Below, piece after piece: positions 23,944-33,470 of a stretch of 58,412 nt of DNA. The DNA comes from a virus. Positions within the stretch are counted from its first letter, which is position 1; each line of letters starts with the position of its first letter. The notes under the pieces were generated by a model. The model was given only the letters and a program-made list of their open reading frames with translations, was not told the DNA's origin and did not search any database. The position numbers and the translations under genes were made by a program. Location: positions 1 to 58,412 of the IMG/VR virus record IMGVR_UViG_3300042934_000302; one strand, given 5' to 3'.

Positions 23944-24395
23944 TAGTAATGTAATTGTGTAGTAACTGCCACAAACGTTGATACTACGGGGTTTATCAGC
24001 TATTCGTATATTTTATGATTACTACGTATACTTTGCATTATCAATTAGACTACGATTAATGCCGTTTGTTATCGATAAGAGCGTGCCTACGGTTGCTATC
24101 GAGTGTGACGAAGTGGCTGATTCGTATGGTGACGAGTGTCTACGTAACACATCGATATGACATCGACTAATCTGTTTGCCGCGACCCCCAGGGCACCCGA
24201 AATTTTCCGGCCGACTGACGAATTAAACTGCCGCACAATTTTTCGTAACCGGGCCGCAGTCACCACGATACTCATACGAAAGCCTACGAGCCCCGTACGT
24301 CAATTTCACACGTGTATCCTTACGAATACACTCGAATAGTATAAACATCGCTCTACGGCTTTCCTACGAAGCCACAGCATGTATTAAACGAAAGG

Positions 24396-26168
24396 ATGGC
24401 GATCATCATCGCATACATTAACGGTAAATGGCTCGATCGATCCGAACGTGCCCGAAGGATCGATTTACTCACGCAGCACGCGCGCAAGCTGATCGCATTG
24501 TATAAGTCGGGCAAGGCCACACAGTATCACATCGATCAGCTACGGCGTGACCGCGAAGAGCTGACGAAACTCAAGCGTGTTCATCGTGCTGAGGTCGATA
24601 TGCTGTACTTTTTCTACGAATATTTCTCGGAAGCGCGTAACCCCGGCAACCCGGACAACCTCGTACCCACCGCCGATGTCGATATGGATAGCGCTCCGGA
24701 GTTCCACCGTAAATTATCGCGCATTCTTGATTCTGTATCGAATAAAAACCGTACGGCGCGTATCGCATGGGCTGCATCGCGTGGTCACGCAAAGTCGGCG
24801 TACCTATCAAACGCGTTCCCAACGCATGAAACGGTATTCCGTAAGCGTCGGATGATTCTGATTATATCGGAAACGAACGCAGGATCGAAGAAATTCATCA
24901 AATGGGTAGCCGGCCAACTCAAATATAATACGAAATTGCGCGACGACTTCGGAATTGTGCTGTTTGAGCAGAAAACGCGCAACGAAAAGGACTCGGAAGA
25001 AGCGTTTTTGACGACAACGGGCACGAAAATGGAAGCGACATCGCTCGGTACACAGATTCGTGGGTTCCGTAATGGGTCGCAGCGGCCGGATCTCATCATT
25101 TTGGACGACCTTGAGTCGCGTGACTCGAATAATACGCCAGAACTGCGGCAGAAAGCGAAAGATTGGCTGAATCAGGATTTAATGCCGGCGTACGACCCGA
25201 CTCAGACCGCGATCATCTTCATGGGAACGATCGTTCACGTAGATTCACTGCTTAATTATGTGCTTAACGAACGTCACGACTTTATTAAAAACCGATTTCC
25301 GGCGATTATTACGCCACCGACGAATGAAAAGTTATGGGCAGAGTTTGAACGCATTTATCGCGAGTATCAGCCAACAGGTGAAGAGCTGGCCGCGATGGAA
25401 ACGGCAAGCGAAGAAACGCCGACACCAAACGCTCAGGCAGCATTACGATTTTACGCGGATCATCGAGAAGCCATGGATGCCGGTGCTGAAGTTCTGTGGC
25501 CAGCACGGTTCCCACTCGCGCAACTCTATCTCGAAAAAGTTAACTACGGATCCAAGGCGTTCAATACCGAGTTTATGAATAATCCACTCGACGAAGAATC
25601 GCAATTATTCCACCCTGACGCGTTCTATTATTGGGATAATATGGATTTCCCAGCGAAAGAATACGATATTTTCATGGGTGTAGACTTCGCAATGGGTAAG
25701 CAGCGCGGTGACTATTCGGCTTGCATTACGATCGCCAAGCATAAGATTACCGGAAAAATATACGTTATTGATGCATATTTGGCGCGAATCCATCCGGACG
25801 AATATATGCAAGTAATTATCGAAAAGGTGCGGAAGTATCAACCGACACGTATCGGTGCCGAGGCGCAAATGGCACAGGAGTTTTTCGTTGACCGTTTGAA
25901 AGCGGCATTACAAGACGTTGGCTATCCGGCATATTCGCGCGTTAATAAGATACAGCAACGGTCGCGTAAGGAATTACGTATTGAATCGATGCAGCCGGAC
26001 ATTGAACGTGGCGATATCGTGTTCCATCGGTCGCAAAAGTTGCTACTCGACCAATTCGAACAGTACGGAACTAACGCACATGATGACGGACCGGATAGTT
26101 TGGAAATGGCGATCGCTACGTCAAAACGTACAAAAGTACGAATTATCGATAAACCTAACTGGATTTAG
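24396..26168 (+). CDS. terL: Terminase large subunit
   Basis: Packaging motor and nuclease of about 590 residues that fills the procapsid with DNA. The ATPase part shows a P-loop-like AASRGHAKS (about 129-137) and Walker B LIILDDLES (about 231-239). The nuclease part opens with IFMGVDFAMG (about 427-436), whose Asp is the first RNase H-like catalytic residue. The ATG at 24396 directly abuts GAAAGG with no spacer, whereas an ATC codon at 24402 has proper 6-bp spacing, so initiation may be at ATC. The gene follows the long intergenic region and precedes the small-subunit gene. Confidence 0.9.
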   Translation: MAIIIAYINGKWLDRSERARRIDLLTQHARKLIALYKSGKATQYHIDQLRRDREELTKLKRVHRAEVDMLYFFYEYFSEARNPGNPDNLVPTADVDMDSAPEFHRKLSRILDSVSNKNRTARIAWAASRGHAKSAYLSNAFPTHETVFRKRRMILIISETNAGSKKFIKWVAGQLKYNTKLRDDFGIVLFEQKTRNEKDSEEAFLTTTGTKMEATSLGTQIRGFRNGSQRPDLIILDDLESRDSNNTPELRQKAKDWLNQDLMPAYDPTQTAIIFMGTIVHVDSLLNYVLNERHDFIKNRFPAIITPPTNEKLWAEFERIYREYQPTGEELAAMETASEETPTPNAQAALRFYADHREAMDAGAEVLWPARFPLAQLYLEKVNYGSKAFNTEFMNNPLDEESQLFHPDAFYYWDNMDFPAKEYDIFMGVDFAMGKQRGDYSACITIAKHKITGKIYVIDAYLARIHPDEYMQVIIEKVRKYQPTRIGAEAQMAQEFFVDRLKAALQDVGYPAYSRVNKIQQRSRKELRIESMQPDIERGDIVFHRSQKLLLDQFEQYGTNAHDDGPDSLEMAIATSKRTKVRIIDKPNWI

Positions 26169-26214
26169 CCAAAATTTCCGTAAAAGTTAGCAATATGTAA
26201 CTAATTAATATGGA

Positions 26215-26230
26215 GGGGTATTTTTACCCC
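26215..26230. other. Hairpin between the terminase genes
   Basis: GGGGTA-TTTT-TACCCC forms a perfect 6-bp stem. There is no T run after it. It may attenuate transcription or block ribosomes. The terS ribosome site lies about 25 bp further on. Confidence 0.5.
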
Positions 26231-26263
26231 ATTGAACGGAACTTTACCGAAGGGAGGTACGCT

Positions 26264-26710
26264 ATGAATCGCAAATTTCAACAGATCGAAGCAAAACTAA
26301 CGATGCAACAACGAAAAGCAGCGTTATTGCTTGTGCAACGTGAACTCGACAATCCAGTCGTAGAGCAACAACTTACGATTAAGGATATCGCGGAGCAAGT
26401 AGGAGTTAGCGAACGGCAAATGTATCGTTGGAAACGAGACCCCGTGTTTATCGAATACATGAACATGCTTGCCGACGATTTTCTTTCCGGTTATCGATCA
26501 GGCGTGTATAAGCAGATGCTCAAGCTCATATTCGCGAGTCAGCCATCCGTTAAAGCGATGGACTTGTACCTCAAGCGATTCGGCCTGCTTACTGACCGTA
26601 CAGTTACGGAAACAGCCGATAATGAAGCTGATCAGTCTGACGAAAAGATCGCGGCTGATATCGAGGCATTGGAACGTGAACTTGCCGATGATGAAAGCGG
26701 TGATTCATAA
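26264..26710 (+). CDS. terS: Terminase small subunit-like HTH protein
   Basis: 148 residues. ATG 26264 lies after AGGGAGG; the longer in-frame start at 26210 has no site. A helix-turn-helix (LTIKDIAEQVGVSERQMYRW, about 38-57) of the kind in phBC6A51-type small terminases is followed by helices and an acidic tail. It recognises the packaging site. The order large-then-small is the reverse of the usual one. Confidence 0.75.
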   Translation: MNRKFQQIEAKLTMQQRKAALLLVQRELDNPVVEQQLTIKDIAEQVGVSERQMYRWKRDPVFIEYMNMLADDFLSGYRSGVYKQMLKLIFASQPSVKAMDLYLKRFGLLTDRTVTETADNEADQSDEKIAADIEALERELADDESGDS

Positions 26711-28329
26711 TGCTATTTCGTCGGACGCTCAACGATCAAATCGATGATTTTTACGAACATACACGAGATTATCGTCTGTTTCAAACAGGCGCCGTTTATC
26801 CACCATTAGATGATCTTTCGCGAATTGCGAAATATCGTCGAGGCCGTGCAATATTCAAAGGTTATTATGATGGCCCGCAATATCTAGGACATCACCACAT
26901 ACTGGAACGTGCAGCACGGTTGCTAGGAGATACGCCGCTTGCACCACAGCTTAACTATCTATACATCACCGTTAATTTAATGGACATTCTGCTTACCAAG
27001 CCAGCCGATCTAATGGTCGGTGAACCACCGCAATACGAAAGCGGAAGCCAGGATGATTCGCCTGAGCAAAAATCGTTAAATCGTATTGTTGAGAATAACG
27101 ATTTGAACGTTGAAATTCACGAATCAGTAATTGGTGCTGGATATCGCGGTGATGCATGGTTTAAAACACGTTATGGATATTACGATGATTTTTCGGCGAT
27201 CCCTCTGGAAATGATACCGGACAATGCAGAAATGGGCCCGATTATCGAACATGTTCGCGCAGATTACGTTTTCCCTGAGACATCGCGTGGTAACGTGAAA
27301 AAATTCAAGGCAGTAAATATCGCGTGGGTTGAATGGGTGGAAACAGAAAATGATGAAAAGCCGTTTCTTAATGTTGAGCGTCATGTTCCTGGGTACATCA
27401 CATATGAACGATATGCACTGTATGATCCACAGATTAATCATGAATATGGTGTTCCTTTACAGGTGTTTACCATTGGTGAGCGGATACCTACTGGACGTGA
27501 TAATGATGTTGAGGAAACAGGCGTACCGATGATCCTCGTTGATCACGCGCCATATAAATCAGTAGATGATGAGTGGCAAGGTATCAGCGGCATAGAAAAG
27601 ATCGAATCCACACTTGCTGCGATTAATGATCGTTTGACGCAGATCGATTATATCTTGTGGAAACATAGCGATCCAACATTGTATGGCCCTGACTTAGACG
27701 AGTCAGCAGGATCAACAGCACGATTTGGTGGTCGATATATTCCACTAACGAAAGATGATGCAATTCCAGGTGCTATTACGTGGAATGGGCAGCTTGACGC
27801 GGCATTTAAGGAACTCGATCTGCTAATCGGCACCGTGTTTCAGATGTCAGAAACACCGCAATGGTTATTCGGTACATCAACATCATCGGATCATGGGGGT
27901 ACCGGTACATCACACACTGATAGCTCGTCAATTAAAGCACGGTTCATGCCGATTTTATCGAAAGTGAAGCGAATACGCATTCATTACGATAAAGCTATTC
28001 GGAATGCACTATGGAAAGCACAGCTACTCGAACTTGCAGCTAATAAGAGTATCGCAGGTTTTGATAAGTATACGCCTACTTATCCGACAATACAGTGGAA
28101 AGATGGAATTCCACGTGATGAGAAAGAACTTGCTGAAATCATGCAGATCAGAACAGGTGGAAAGCCAACTCTAGATCAACACTCGGCGATCAAGATCGAA
28201 TCCGAAGTGGACGATCAGCAGGCGGAAGAGATTATATCACGTATTCAGTCCGATGAAGAACGGATGAGTGGCACCGTGGACGCGTCGATCTTTCAGCAGC
28301 CAACCGACAGCGGAAGTGGTAGCGGATGA
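26710..28329 (+). CDS. Portal protein, SPP1 gp6-like
   Basis: 539 residues forming the dodecameric DNA channel at one capsid vertex. Family features: LNYLYITVNLMDILLTKPAD (about 78-97), the central ISGIEKIESTLAAINDRLTQ segment (about 297-316), and GTVFQMSETPQWLFG near 376-390. The coupled TAATG start and position between terS and the minor head gene fit. The C-terminal tail is Ser/Gly-rich, as in many portals. Confidence 0.85.
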   Translation: MLFRRTLNDQIDDFYEHTRDYRLFQTGAVYPPLDDLSRIAKYRRGRAIFKGYYDGPQYLGHHHILERAARLLGDTPLAPQLNYLYITVNLMDILLTKPADLMVGEPPQYESGSQDDSPEQKSLNRIVENNDLNVEIHESVIGAGYRGDAWFKTRYGYYDDFSAIPLEMIPDNAEMGPIIEHVRADYVFPETSRGNVKKFKAVNIAWVEWVETENDEKPFLNVERHVPGYITYERYALYDPQINHEYGVPLQVFTIGERIPTGRDNDVEETGVPMILVDHAPYKSVDDEWQGISGIEKIESTLAAINDRLTQIDYILWKHSDPTLYGPDLDESAGSTARFGGRYIPLTKDDAIPGAITWNGQLDAAFKELDLLIGTVFQMSETPQWLFGTSTSSDHGGTGTSHTDSSSIKARFMPILSKVKRIRIHYDKAIRNALWKAQLLELAANKSIAGFDKYTPTYPTIQWKDGIPRDEKELAEIMQIRTGGKPTLDQHSAIKIESEVDDQQAEEIISRIQSDEERMSGTVDASIFQQPTDSGSGSG

Positions 28330-29162
28330 TGCCTAATGAGCCGGATTTCGATAAAGAGATCGCTAAATTAACGGCATTGTACGATAAATCAATCGGTGAT
28401 ATTCGTCGCGTCCTTGATAATATCGATTTATCACGGTTTACACCACGTCAGCAAGAGGCTATATTACGTAAGGTACACGATATATTGGTGCAACTAAACA
28501 ATGACTCATCGAAATGGATTTCCGACCACATGGCTGATGCTGCGATTGCTGGCGCGGTGCTGGCGATTATATCGTTAGGTGACGAAGTAACCAAAAAAGC
28601 AGCACTGGCAGCGATAAAATCAAAAAAAGTATCGGATGAACTTGTAAAAGCGGCAATATCTGATACACAGTCGGATCTGCTCGCGGTAACACAGAATGTT
28701 GAGCGTAAAGTACGATCATCTGTACGCCAAATGTATGCGGAAGTGCTGCGTGGTAATTTATCGCGAGGAGTAAATGGACGAAAGACGATGAATGCCGATG
28801 CGATTACGAGACTGCGTCAGCGACTTGGTGACTCGCTTAATTCGGGAATTATCGATGCATCGCACCGTCGATGGAAACCTAGTGTTTACGTAGACATGGC
28901 GACACGCACGAAAATGATGCGGCTGATGCTTGAAGCAACAGCAACTGAAGCTATTAGCCGTGACGTGCTATATGGAGTGATTAGTTCACACGGCGCAAAG
29001 GATCGGTGTGGGCCGTGGGAAGGTCGTATTGTTAAATTAACAGCCGATGCCCCCGGTGATTACCCGTTGCTCGATGATTTATACGGAGGTGGAAACGGTA
29101 TATTCCATCCAAACTGTAAACATACTGTATCAGCAATACGTGATCCAAGTAAATATATTTAA
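28326..29162 (+). CDS. Minor capsid protein (gp7/MuF-related)
   Basis: 278 residues. Helical N-terminal two thirds. The C-terminus has the conserved CGPWEGRIV, then GIFHPNCKHTV signature (about 224-270) of phage minor capsid protein 2 / MuF-like proteins, ejected or bound near the portal. Overlaps the portal stop by 4 bp. Confidence 0.8.
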   Translation: MMPNEPDFDKEIAKLTALYDKSIGDIRRVLDNIDLSRFTPRQQEAILRKVHDILVQLNNDSSKWISDHMADAAIAGAVLAIISLGDEVTKKAALAAIKSKKVSDELVKAAISDTQSDLLAVTQNVERKVRSSVRQMYAEVLRGNLSRGVNGRKTMNADAITRLRQRLGDSLNSGIIDASHRRWKPSVYVDMATRTKMMRLMLEATATEAISRDVLYGVISSHGAKDRCGPWEGRIVKLTADAPGDYPLLDDLYGGGNGIFHPNCKHTVSAIRDPSKYI

Positions 29163-29179
29163 GAAAGGAATGAGATTGT

Positions 29180-29755
29180 TTGGCGATTGATAATAAAATA
29201 AGTACACCGATTAGCGTTGATTCACGTGGTGTTTCTGCTGTAATTGATGAGGATATTGACGGGGTAAAGGCAATTCCACATGTACTAGTAACAAAAGATG
29301 AGAGCGGTAAATTTGTATATGCGTCATTAGGTGGTAGCAGTTCGGTAACTTCTGATGAAATCACGGATGCTACGGATGTAGGTAAAGCAGTAATTACCGC
29401 GGCAGATGCTAGTACAGCACGATCCGCAATAGGCGCTGGAACGGGAAATTCAAATCTAACACTAGGAACTACCGGAACAACGGCGCTAGCTGGAAATGGT
29501 ACAGCAGTAGCAGCGACAAAAATTGCAACAGCACGCTCGATTGCTCTTACGGGCCCGGTTACTGGATCAGTAAACTTCGATGGATCTGCCAATGTAAGTA
29601 TCCCAACAACATTAATTGCTGCATCAACAAGTACTGTAGGCGGTGTTAAACAAGCATCTGATCAAGCAAACTCTACAGCTCCTGATGTTGCAACATTAGT
29701 AACCGATTTTAATGCATTATTAGCAAAACTTAAAACAGCAGGAATCATGGCTTAA
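29180..29755 (+). CDS. Head fibre-like protein
   Basis: 191 residues, TTG 29180 after AAAGGAA. Asp/Val N-terminal domain, then low-complexity Thr/Ala/Gly-rich fibre region (ALTGPVTGSVNFDGSANVSI, about 113-132), and a C-terminal helical trimerisation-like end. This matches phi29-like head fibre and generic phage fibre repeats. Located between minor head and scaffold genes, so it probably decorates the capsid. Confidence 0.65.
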   Translation: MAIDNKISTPISVDSRGVSAVIDEDIDGVKAIPHVLVTKDESGKFVYASLGGSSSVTSDEITDATDVGKAVITAADASTARSAIGAGTGNSNLTLGTTGTTALAGNGTAVAATKIATARSIALTGPVTGSVNFDGSANVSIPTTLIAASTSTVGGVKQASDQANSTAPDVATLVTDFNALLAKLKTAGIMA

Positions 29756-29838
29756 TAGATTAATATGTCCGAACGTTAAGACGTAAAACTAAACGGAATT
29801 TAACGCGCGACGGCGCTTGATAAACGGAGGAATACGAA

Positions 29839-30501
29839 ATGAGCGAAGAAGTAAAAGATGAAACACCTACGGTTGAGGAACCGGAAAAGAAACCGACTGA
29901 TGATACGAAACAAGATGAAAAGACTTTTACGCAAGCGGATATTGATCGCATTCTTGCTGAACGAATCGCACGTGAGCATAAGAAGTTTTCTGATTACGAC
30001 GAATTGAAAACGAAAGTTAGCGACTTTGAAAAGCAAGCCGAAGAAAAACGAATTGCGGAACTTTCCGAGAAGGAAAAGGCCGAAGAACTTGCGAAGAAAG
30101 CGCAAGAAGAACGTGACTCATTAACGAAGGAAATCGAAACGATGAGGTCAGCGGTAAAAACCGAAAAGATTCGTAATGCGTTTATTACTTCCGCAACAAA
30201 AAATGGAATCGCGTATGTTGACGATGCTTATCAACTAGCAGATTTGTCTAGCGTAGAAGTTACAGAAGATGGATCGATTAACGGCATCGATGATGTAGTA
30301 AAATCACTAATCGAAACTAAACCCTATCTTTCTGCAAAAGAAAAACCGAGTCTAATCGGTAGTGCAACAAACGACAGCCATGATAAATCTGATAAGACCT
30401 CTGAGCAATTGCTCGCGAAAGCAAGTGAAAAGGCACGAAAGAGCGGTCGGATCGAGGATAAAATGGCATACGCACAATTGAAACGTGAACTTGGTAAGTA
30501 A
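29839..30501 (+). CDS. Capsid scaffolding protein (GP20-like)
   Basis: 220 residues. Acidic N-terminus, a long charged coiled coil (about 50-115, EKEKAEELAKKAQEERDSLT) and a C-terminal basic helix (KMAYAQLKREL), the usual layout of scaffolds that bind the capsid protein with their C-terminus. AACGGAGG ribosome site. Just before the major capsid gene. Confidence 0.8.
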   Translation: MSEEVKDETPTVEEPEKKPTDDTKQDEKTFTQADIDRILAERIAREHKKFSDYDELKTKVSDFEKQAEEKRIAELSEKEKAEELAKKAQEERDSLTKEIETMRSAVKTEKIRNAFITSATKNGIAYVDDAYQLADLSSVEVTEDGSINGIDDVVKSLIETKPYLSAKEKPSLIGSATNDSHDKSDKTSEQLLAKASEKARKSGRIEDKMAYAQLKRELGK

Positions 30502-30520
30502 CTAAATTCGAAAGCTCAAG

Positions 30521-30548
30521 GCGCTCACAAATAAGTGGGTGCTTTTTT
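30521..30548 (+). terminator. Terminator-like hairpin between scaffold and capsid genes
   Basis: GCGCTCAC/GTGGGTGC stem (30521-30528, 30535-30542, with G-U pairs), 6-base loop and TTTTTT. It could lower expression of capsid genes from upstream or leave an RNA end; an internal promoter for the capsid gene is not obvious. Confidence 0.65.
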
Positions 30549-30580
30549 GATGCCCAAAATTACAAATTGGAGTGAAATTA

Positions 30581-31672
30581 ATGACTAAAGCATATGACGC
30601 TTCCCTAATTGGTAAGAAGCTGTCCGTAGTAGATGAAATGCTACTACTTAATCCTTATCAAACTCCGCTGATCAGCCTTTGCGGTTTCGGTCAACCCGTA
30701 ACTCAAACGACTCATCAGTGGTTCGAAGATGAACTTTTCGGAGATAAATCGACCGTAGCCGGTGCGAAACTAGCGTCTGACACATCAATTGTTATAGCAG
30801 ATGCCGAACCATTCCGTGTAGGTCACGTAATCAAAATTGGTGATGAGCTGCTGTATGTATCCACGGTTGATGCAGGTTCGAAAACGCTGACTGTAACTCG
30901 TGGATATGCAGGTACTACCCCGGCAGCTATTTCTGATGGCGCAAAAGTTGAAGTTCAGTTCGTTGAAGGTGTCGAAGGCGCAGACGCACGTGCTGCTCGT
31001 TACAAATCACGTACACCACATCAGAACTATACGCAAATTTTCGATGACTCTATCGAAGTTTCCGGTACTGCCGAAGCAGTACAACAGTACGGAGTTGCTG
31101 ATCTGTACGAATATGAAAAGCAGAAGAAGCAGACTGAACTCGCCCTGCAACTTGAAAAAGCATTGATTGGCGGCGTTGCGTTTAATAACGGTCAGGTTCG
31201 GCAAATGGCTGGTATCCGGTCACTCGTACAGACTAACGTTACTGACGCGGCAAATGCAGCAGCTAGTGCTAGCATTCTTAACGATTCTTTGCAGTCGATT
31301 TACGAAGCAGGCGGATTTCAGAGCGGTGGCGACTATCATATCCAAGTATCCCCGAAGCAGAAACGTGCGATTTCTAACTTTGACGATAATCATCTGTATG
31401 TTACTCGTGCTGATAATGCCCGCGGTCAGAAAGTAGACCAGTTCGTATCTGATTTCGGTCAATTCCCGATCTACTTGAACATTAACCTTGATCCAGACGA
31501 AATTATTATTTGCGATTGCAACCGTATGGCTATTCGCCCACTTATTGGCCGCGACTTCTTCCACAAGTACCTTGGTGAAAAAGGAGATAGCACAAACGGT
31601 ATTATTGTCGGCGAATACACACTAGAGCTGAAACAAGAAAAAGCATTCGCACGTATCAAGAACTTGGCATAA
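30581..31672 (+). CDS. Major capsid protein (DUF5309/SU10-like)
   Basis: 363 residues; ATG 30581 after GGAGTG. HK97-fold features: the opening LSVVDEMLLLNPYQTPL, QWFEDELF, a beta-rich insertion (about 70-125, VIKIGDELLYVSTVDAGSKT), then FDDSIEVSGTAEAV and a terminal helix-strand set. The insertion is typical of DUF5309 capsids and could face outward. Codons are unusually T/C-balanced compared with early genes, consistent with high expression. Confidence 0.85.
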   Translation: MTKAYDASLIGKKLSVVDEMLLLNPYQTPLISLCGFGQPVTQTTHQWFEDELFGDKSTVAGAKLASDTSIVIADAEPFRVGHVIKIGDELLYVSTVDAGSKTLTVTRGYAGTTPAAISDGAKVEVQFVEGVEGADARAARYKSRTPHQNYTQIFDDSIEVSGTAEAVQQYGVADLYEYEKQKKQTELALQLEKALIGGVAFNNGQVRQMAGIRSLVQTNVTDAANAAASASILNDSLQSIYEAGGFQSGGDYHIQVSPKQKRAISNFDDNHLYVTRADNARGQKVDQFVSDFGQFPIYLNINLDPDEIIICDCNRMAIRPLIGRDFFHKYLGEKGDSTNGIIVGEYTLELKQEKAFARIKNLA

Positions 31673-31685
31673 GGAGTGACGGTAC

Positions 31686-31865
31686 TTGGCAACGTTTAAG
31701 AGCCGATTTAAAGAACTCGCGTTTTACGTTGATGGTCAGTTGAAAAAGTTTCACGCCGGCCAATACGTAACGAAGAACGCAAAAGAAACGAAAATTGTCG
31801 ATGCACTGAAAGATACTGAGCGCGTTGATGAACCAGCGGAGCAGCCGAAAGCCTCCGCAAAATAA
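31686..31865 (+). CDS. Small phage protein after the capsid gene
   Basis: 59 residues, TTG 31686 with AAGGAGTGA upstream. Conserved-looking KFHAGQYVTKNAKE and an acidic tail. Small proteins of this size follow capsid genes in many PBSX-like phages. Specific role unknown. Confidence 0.55.
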   Translation: MATFKSRFKELAFYVDGQLKKFHAGQYVTKNAKETKIVDALKDTERVDEPAEQPKASAK

Positions 31866-31882
31866 GCGGAGGTGAACGGTAA

Positions 31883-32281
31883 ATGGCCGTAAATATTACG
31901 GATGCTGATGCGTATATCGATGTAAACGTCATCGTATGCGAAGATTGGGACGATAGCGATGAATCGAGAAAAACACGATTGCTTAATAAAGCATCGAACG
32001 TGCTCGCAAACAAATATGTAGGCTATACGATTCCTGATTCGGCAGCATACGAATATGCAGCGTTTCTCGCGACAGTATTTAACGACACCAATAAGTACGC
32101 GCAACAGGGCGCACTCGGTTTTTCTGTATCAGGCGTAGTTTCCTTTTCATTCAAAGGAACGCAGATTAAGCCGTTCGACGATATTCCGAAAACTGTCGTG
32201 CAACTGATTAATGACGACGAATCAAATGCCGATTTACCATCATTATCATCTGGGCGCGGCGTAAAGTGGACGGTGCTGTGA
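31883..32281 (+). CDS. Head-tail connector (YqbG/gp6-like)
   Basis: 132 residues. DADAYIDVNV, then RKTRLLNKASNVL and AYEYAAFLAT are the helical signature of adaptor proteins that dock on the portal. Position right after the capsid genes supports this. Confidence 0.65.
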   Translation: MAVNITDADAYIDVNVIVCEDWDDSDESRKTRLLNKASNVLANKYVGYTIPDSAAYEYAAFLATVFNDTNKYAQQGALGFSVSGVVSFSFKGTQIKPFDDIPKTVVQLINDDESNADLPSLSSGRGVKWTVL

Positions 32282-32282
32282 T

Positions 32283-32621
32283 ATGGCGTTAATTCCGATG
32301 AAGCAGACAGTTACACGGATACGCACGACTGGTGACGAATGGAGCGGAACAACAACGACTGATCGAGCACCAATGAAATGCGCGGTTAATGAGGGCACAA
32401 AATTAGTGCGGTCAACAACTGGATCCACTGGTGCTCAGGGTATCATATCTAGCGAGGTTGTATCAAGTGCGCAAATTTATTTCGATAAACTCGTTGATGT
32501 TCAGCTCACGGACAAATTTGAGTATACAAACGAGCTCGGCATTAAACGGACATACACGCCGCTAACGATTGATGTTAAGCGGTTAGCCGGTAAACCGATA
32601 TTGACGGTGATTTCCGTATGA
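32283..32621 (+). CDS. Head closure / head-tail adaptor
   Basis: 112 residues, beta-rich (QTVTRIRTTGDEWSGTTTTD; a central hydrophobic hairpin), as in SPP1 gp16/XkdH-type stoppers. One base separates it from the previous stop. Assigned from size, order and beta content. Confidence 0.6.
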   Translation: MALIPMKQTVTRIRTTGDEWSGTTTTDRAPMKCAVNEGTKLVRSTTGSTGAQGIISSEVVSSAQIYFDKLVDVQLTDKFEYTNELGIKRTYTPLTIDVKRLAGKPILTVISV

Positions 32622-33019
32622 GCGCGTCGATTGAGATTAATTCAGATAAATTGCGTTTGTTACTTGCTCAGTCACCACTATTCGCGGCTAAAGGTGCTAA
32701 ACAAGGGCTACACGAGTCGCTTGATGATTGGGTAAAAGAGTCACGAGATATTGCACCAATTGACAAAGGAACGTTGAGACGAGGCATTACGCCAGGTGAT
32801 ATTACAGGAGAAGGTCTCGATTTAAAAGCAACTATTGAATCAACAGCTAATGAAGGTGACTTTAACTACGCCTATTACATTCATGAGCTTGATGACGGCG
32901 GTAAAAATGTAAATGGAGAGAAAAAATATCTCGATGTATCGGCCGAAGAGAATCAAGAAAAGTGGATGAAGTGGGTTGAGGAATCAATGATCAAATCAAT
33001 GAAGGAGGCCGGCTGGTGA
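32618..33019 (+). CDS. HK97 gp10-like tail completion protein
   Basis: 133 residues. The motif VKESRDIAPIDKGTLRRGIT (about 34-53) followed by AYYIHELDDG is diagnostic of the HK97 gp10/XkdI family, which joins the tail tube to the neck. Coupled on both sides. Confidence 0.8.
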   Translation: MSASIEINSDKLRLLLAQSPLFAAKGAKQGLHESLDDWVKESRDIAPIDKGTLRRGITPGDITGEGLDLKATIESTANEGDFNYAYYIHELDDGGKNVNGEKKYLDVSAEENQEKWMKWVEESMIKSMKEAGW

Positions 33020-33465
33020 CAGTAATAAACGAAATGAACTCGATTTATGATTATATAAAGTCGATGTATCCGACATCAATAATAGCGAGACAAGACGTTC
33101 CATCGTCGCCAGTAGCCAGCACCTTTATTATTCGATCGCAATATAATCCTACTGGAGTAGAAACATCGGTAACAAATATTCATAGTCGCGAGTACCAGTT
33201 AATCTACTATGGTTCTAGTTCCGTAGATGTGCTAACGCAGTTTGACGCGATAGATCACGCTATACAAAATAGCCGAATGATGATCCCATTACGAAGCTCT
33301 TCCCGGTTTATCCGAGTGAAGGGCTTTTATTATGGAACCGTTTATACATCGGCGAGTGGTGTTCCTTATTCAATTGGCGTTCTACAAACGGAGACACGTG
33401 ACCTTATGGACATTCCGGAAACAGAAAAGATCATGGCCGTTAATACAACGGTTAATGGGGAGTGA
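33016..33465 (+). CDS. Tail terminator-like protein
   Basis: 149 residues, GTG-type coupled start. The alpha/beta pattern with FIIRSQYN, then REYQLIYYG and DAIDHAIQNS, and the place between gp10-like and sheath genes fit the tail terminator (XkdJ position). Confidence 0.6.
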   Translation: MTVINEMNSIYDYIKSMYPTSIIARQDVPSSPVASTFIIRSQYNPTGVETSVTNIHSREYQLIYYGSSSVDVLTQFDAIDHAIQNSRMMIPLRSSSRFIRVKGFYYGTVYTSASGVPYSIGVLQTETRDLMDIPETEKIMAVNTTVNGE

Positions 33466-33470
33466 AATAC

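Larger units (their letters stand above)
23467..24395. other. 929-bp non-coding region before the terminase gene
   Basis: No convincing gene on either strand; the 60-residue frames at 23978 and 24157 lack ribosome sites and domain features. Contents: the duplicated element (23489-23619), a 20-bp palindrome (23924-23943), and GC-rich patches (about 23776-23850 and 24178-24260, the latter with GACCCCCAGGGCACCC). A packaging (cos/pac) site and a replication origin are the most likely occupants, because it separates the initiator-like gene from the large terminase gene. Confidence 0.6.

Noticed and set aside
23978-24339. Two 60-residue rightward frames in the intergenic block
   Set aside because: No ribosome sites, no domain features and arginine/threonine-rich composition typical of chance frames.
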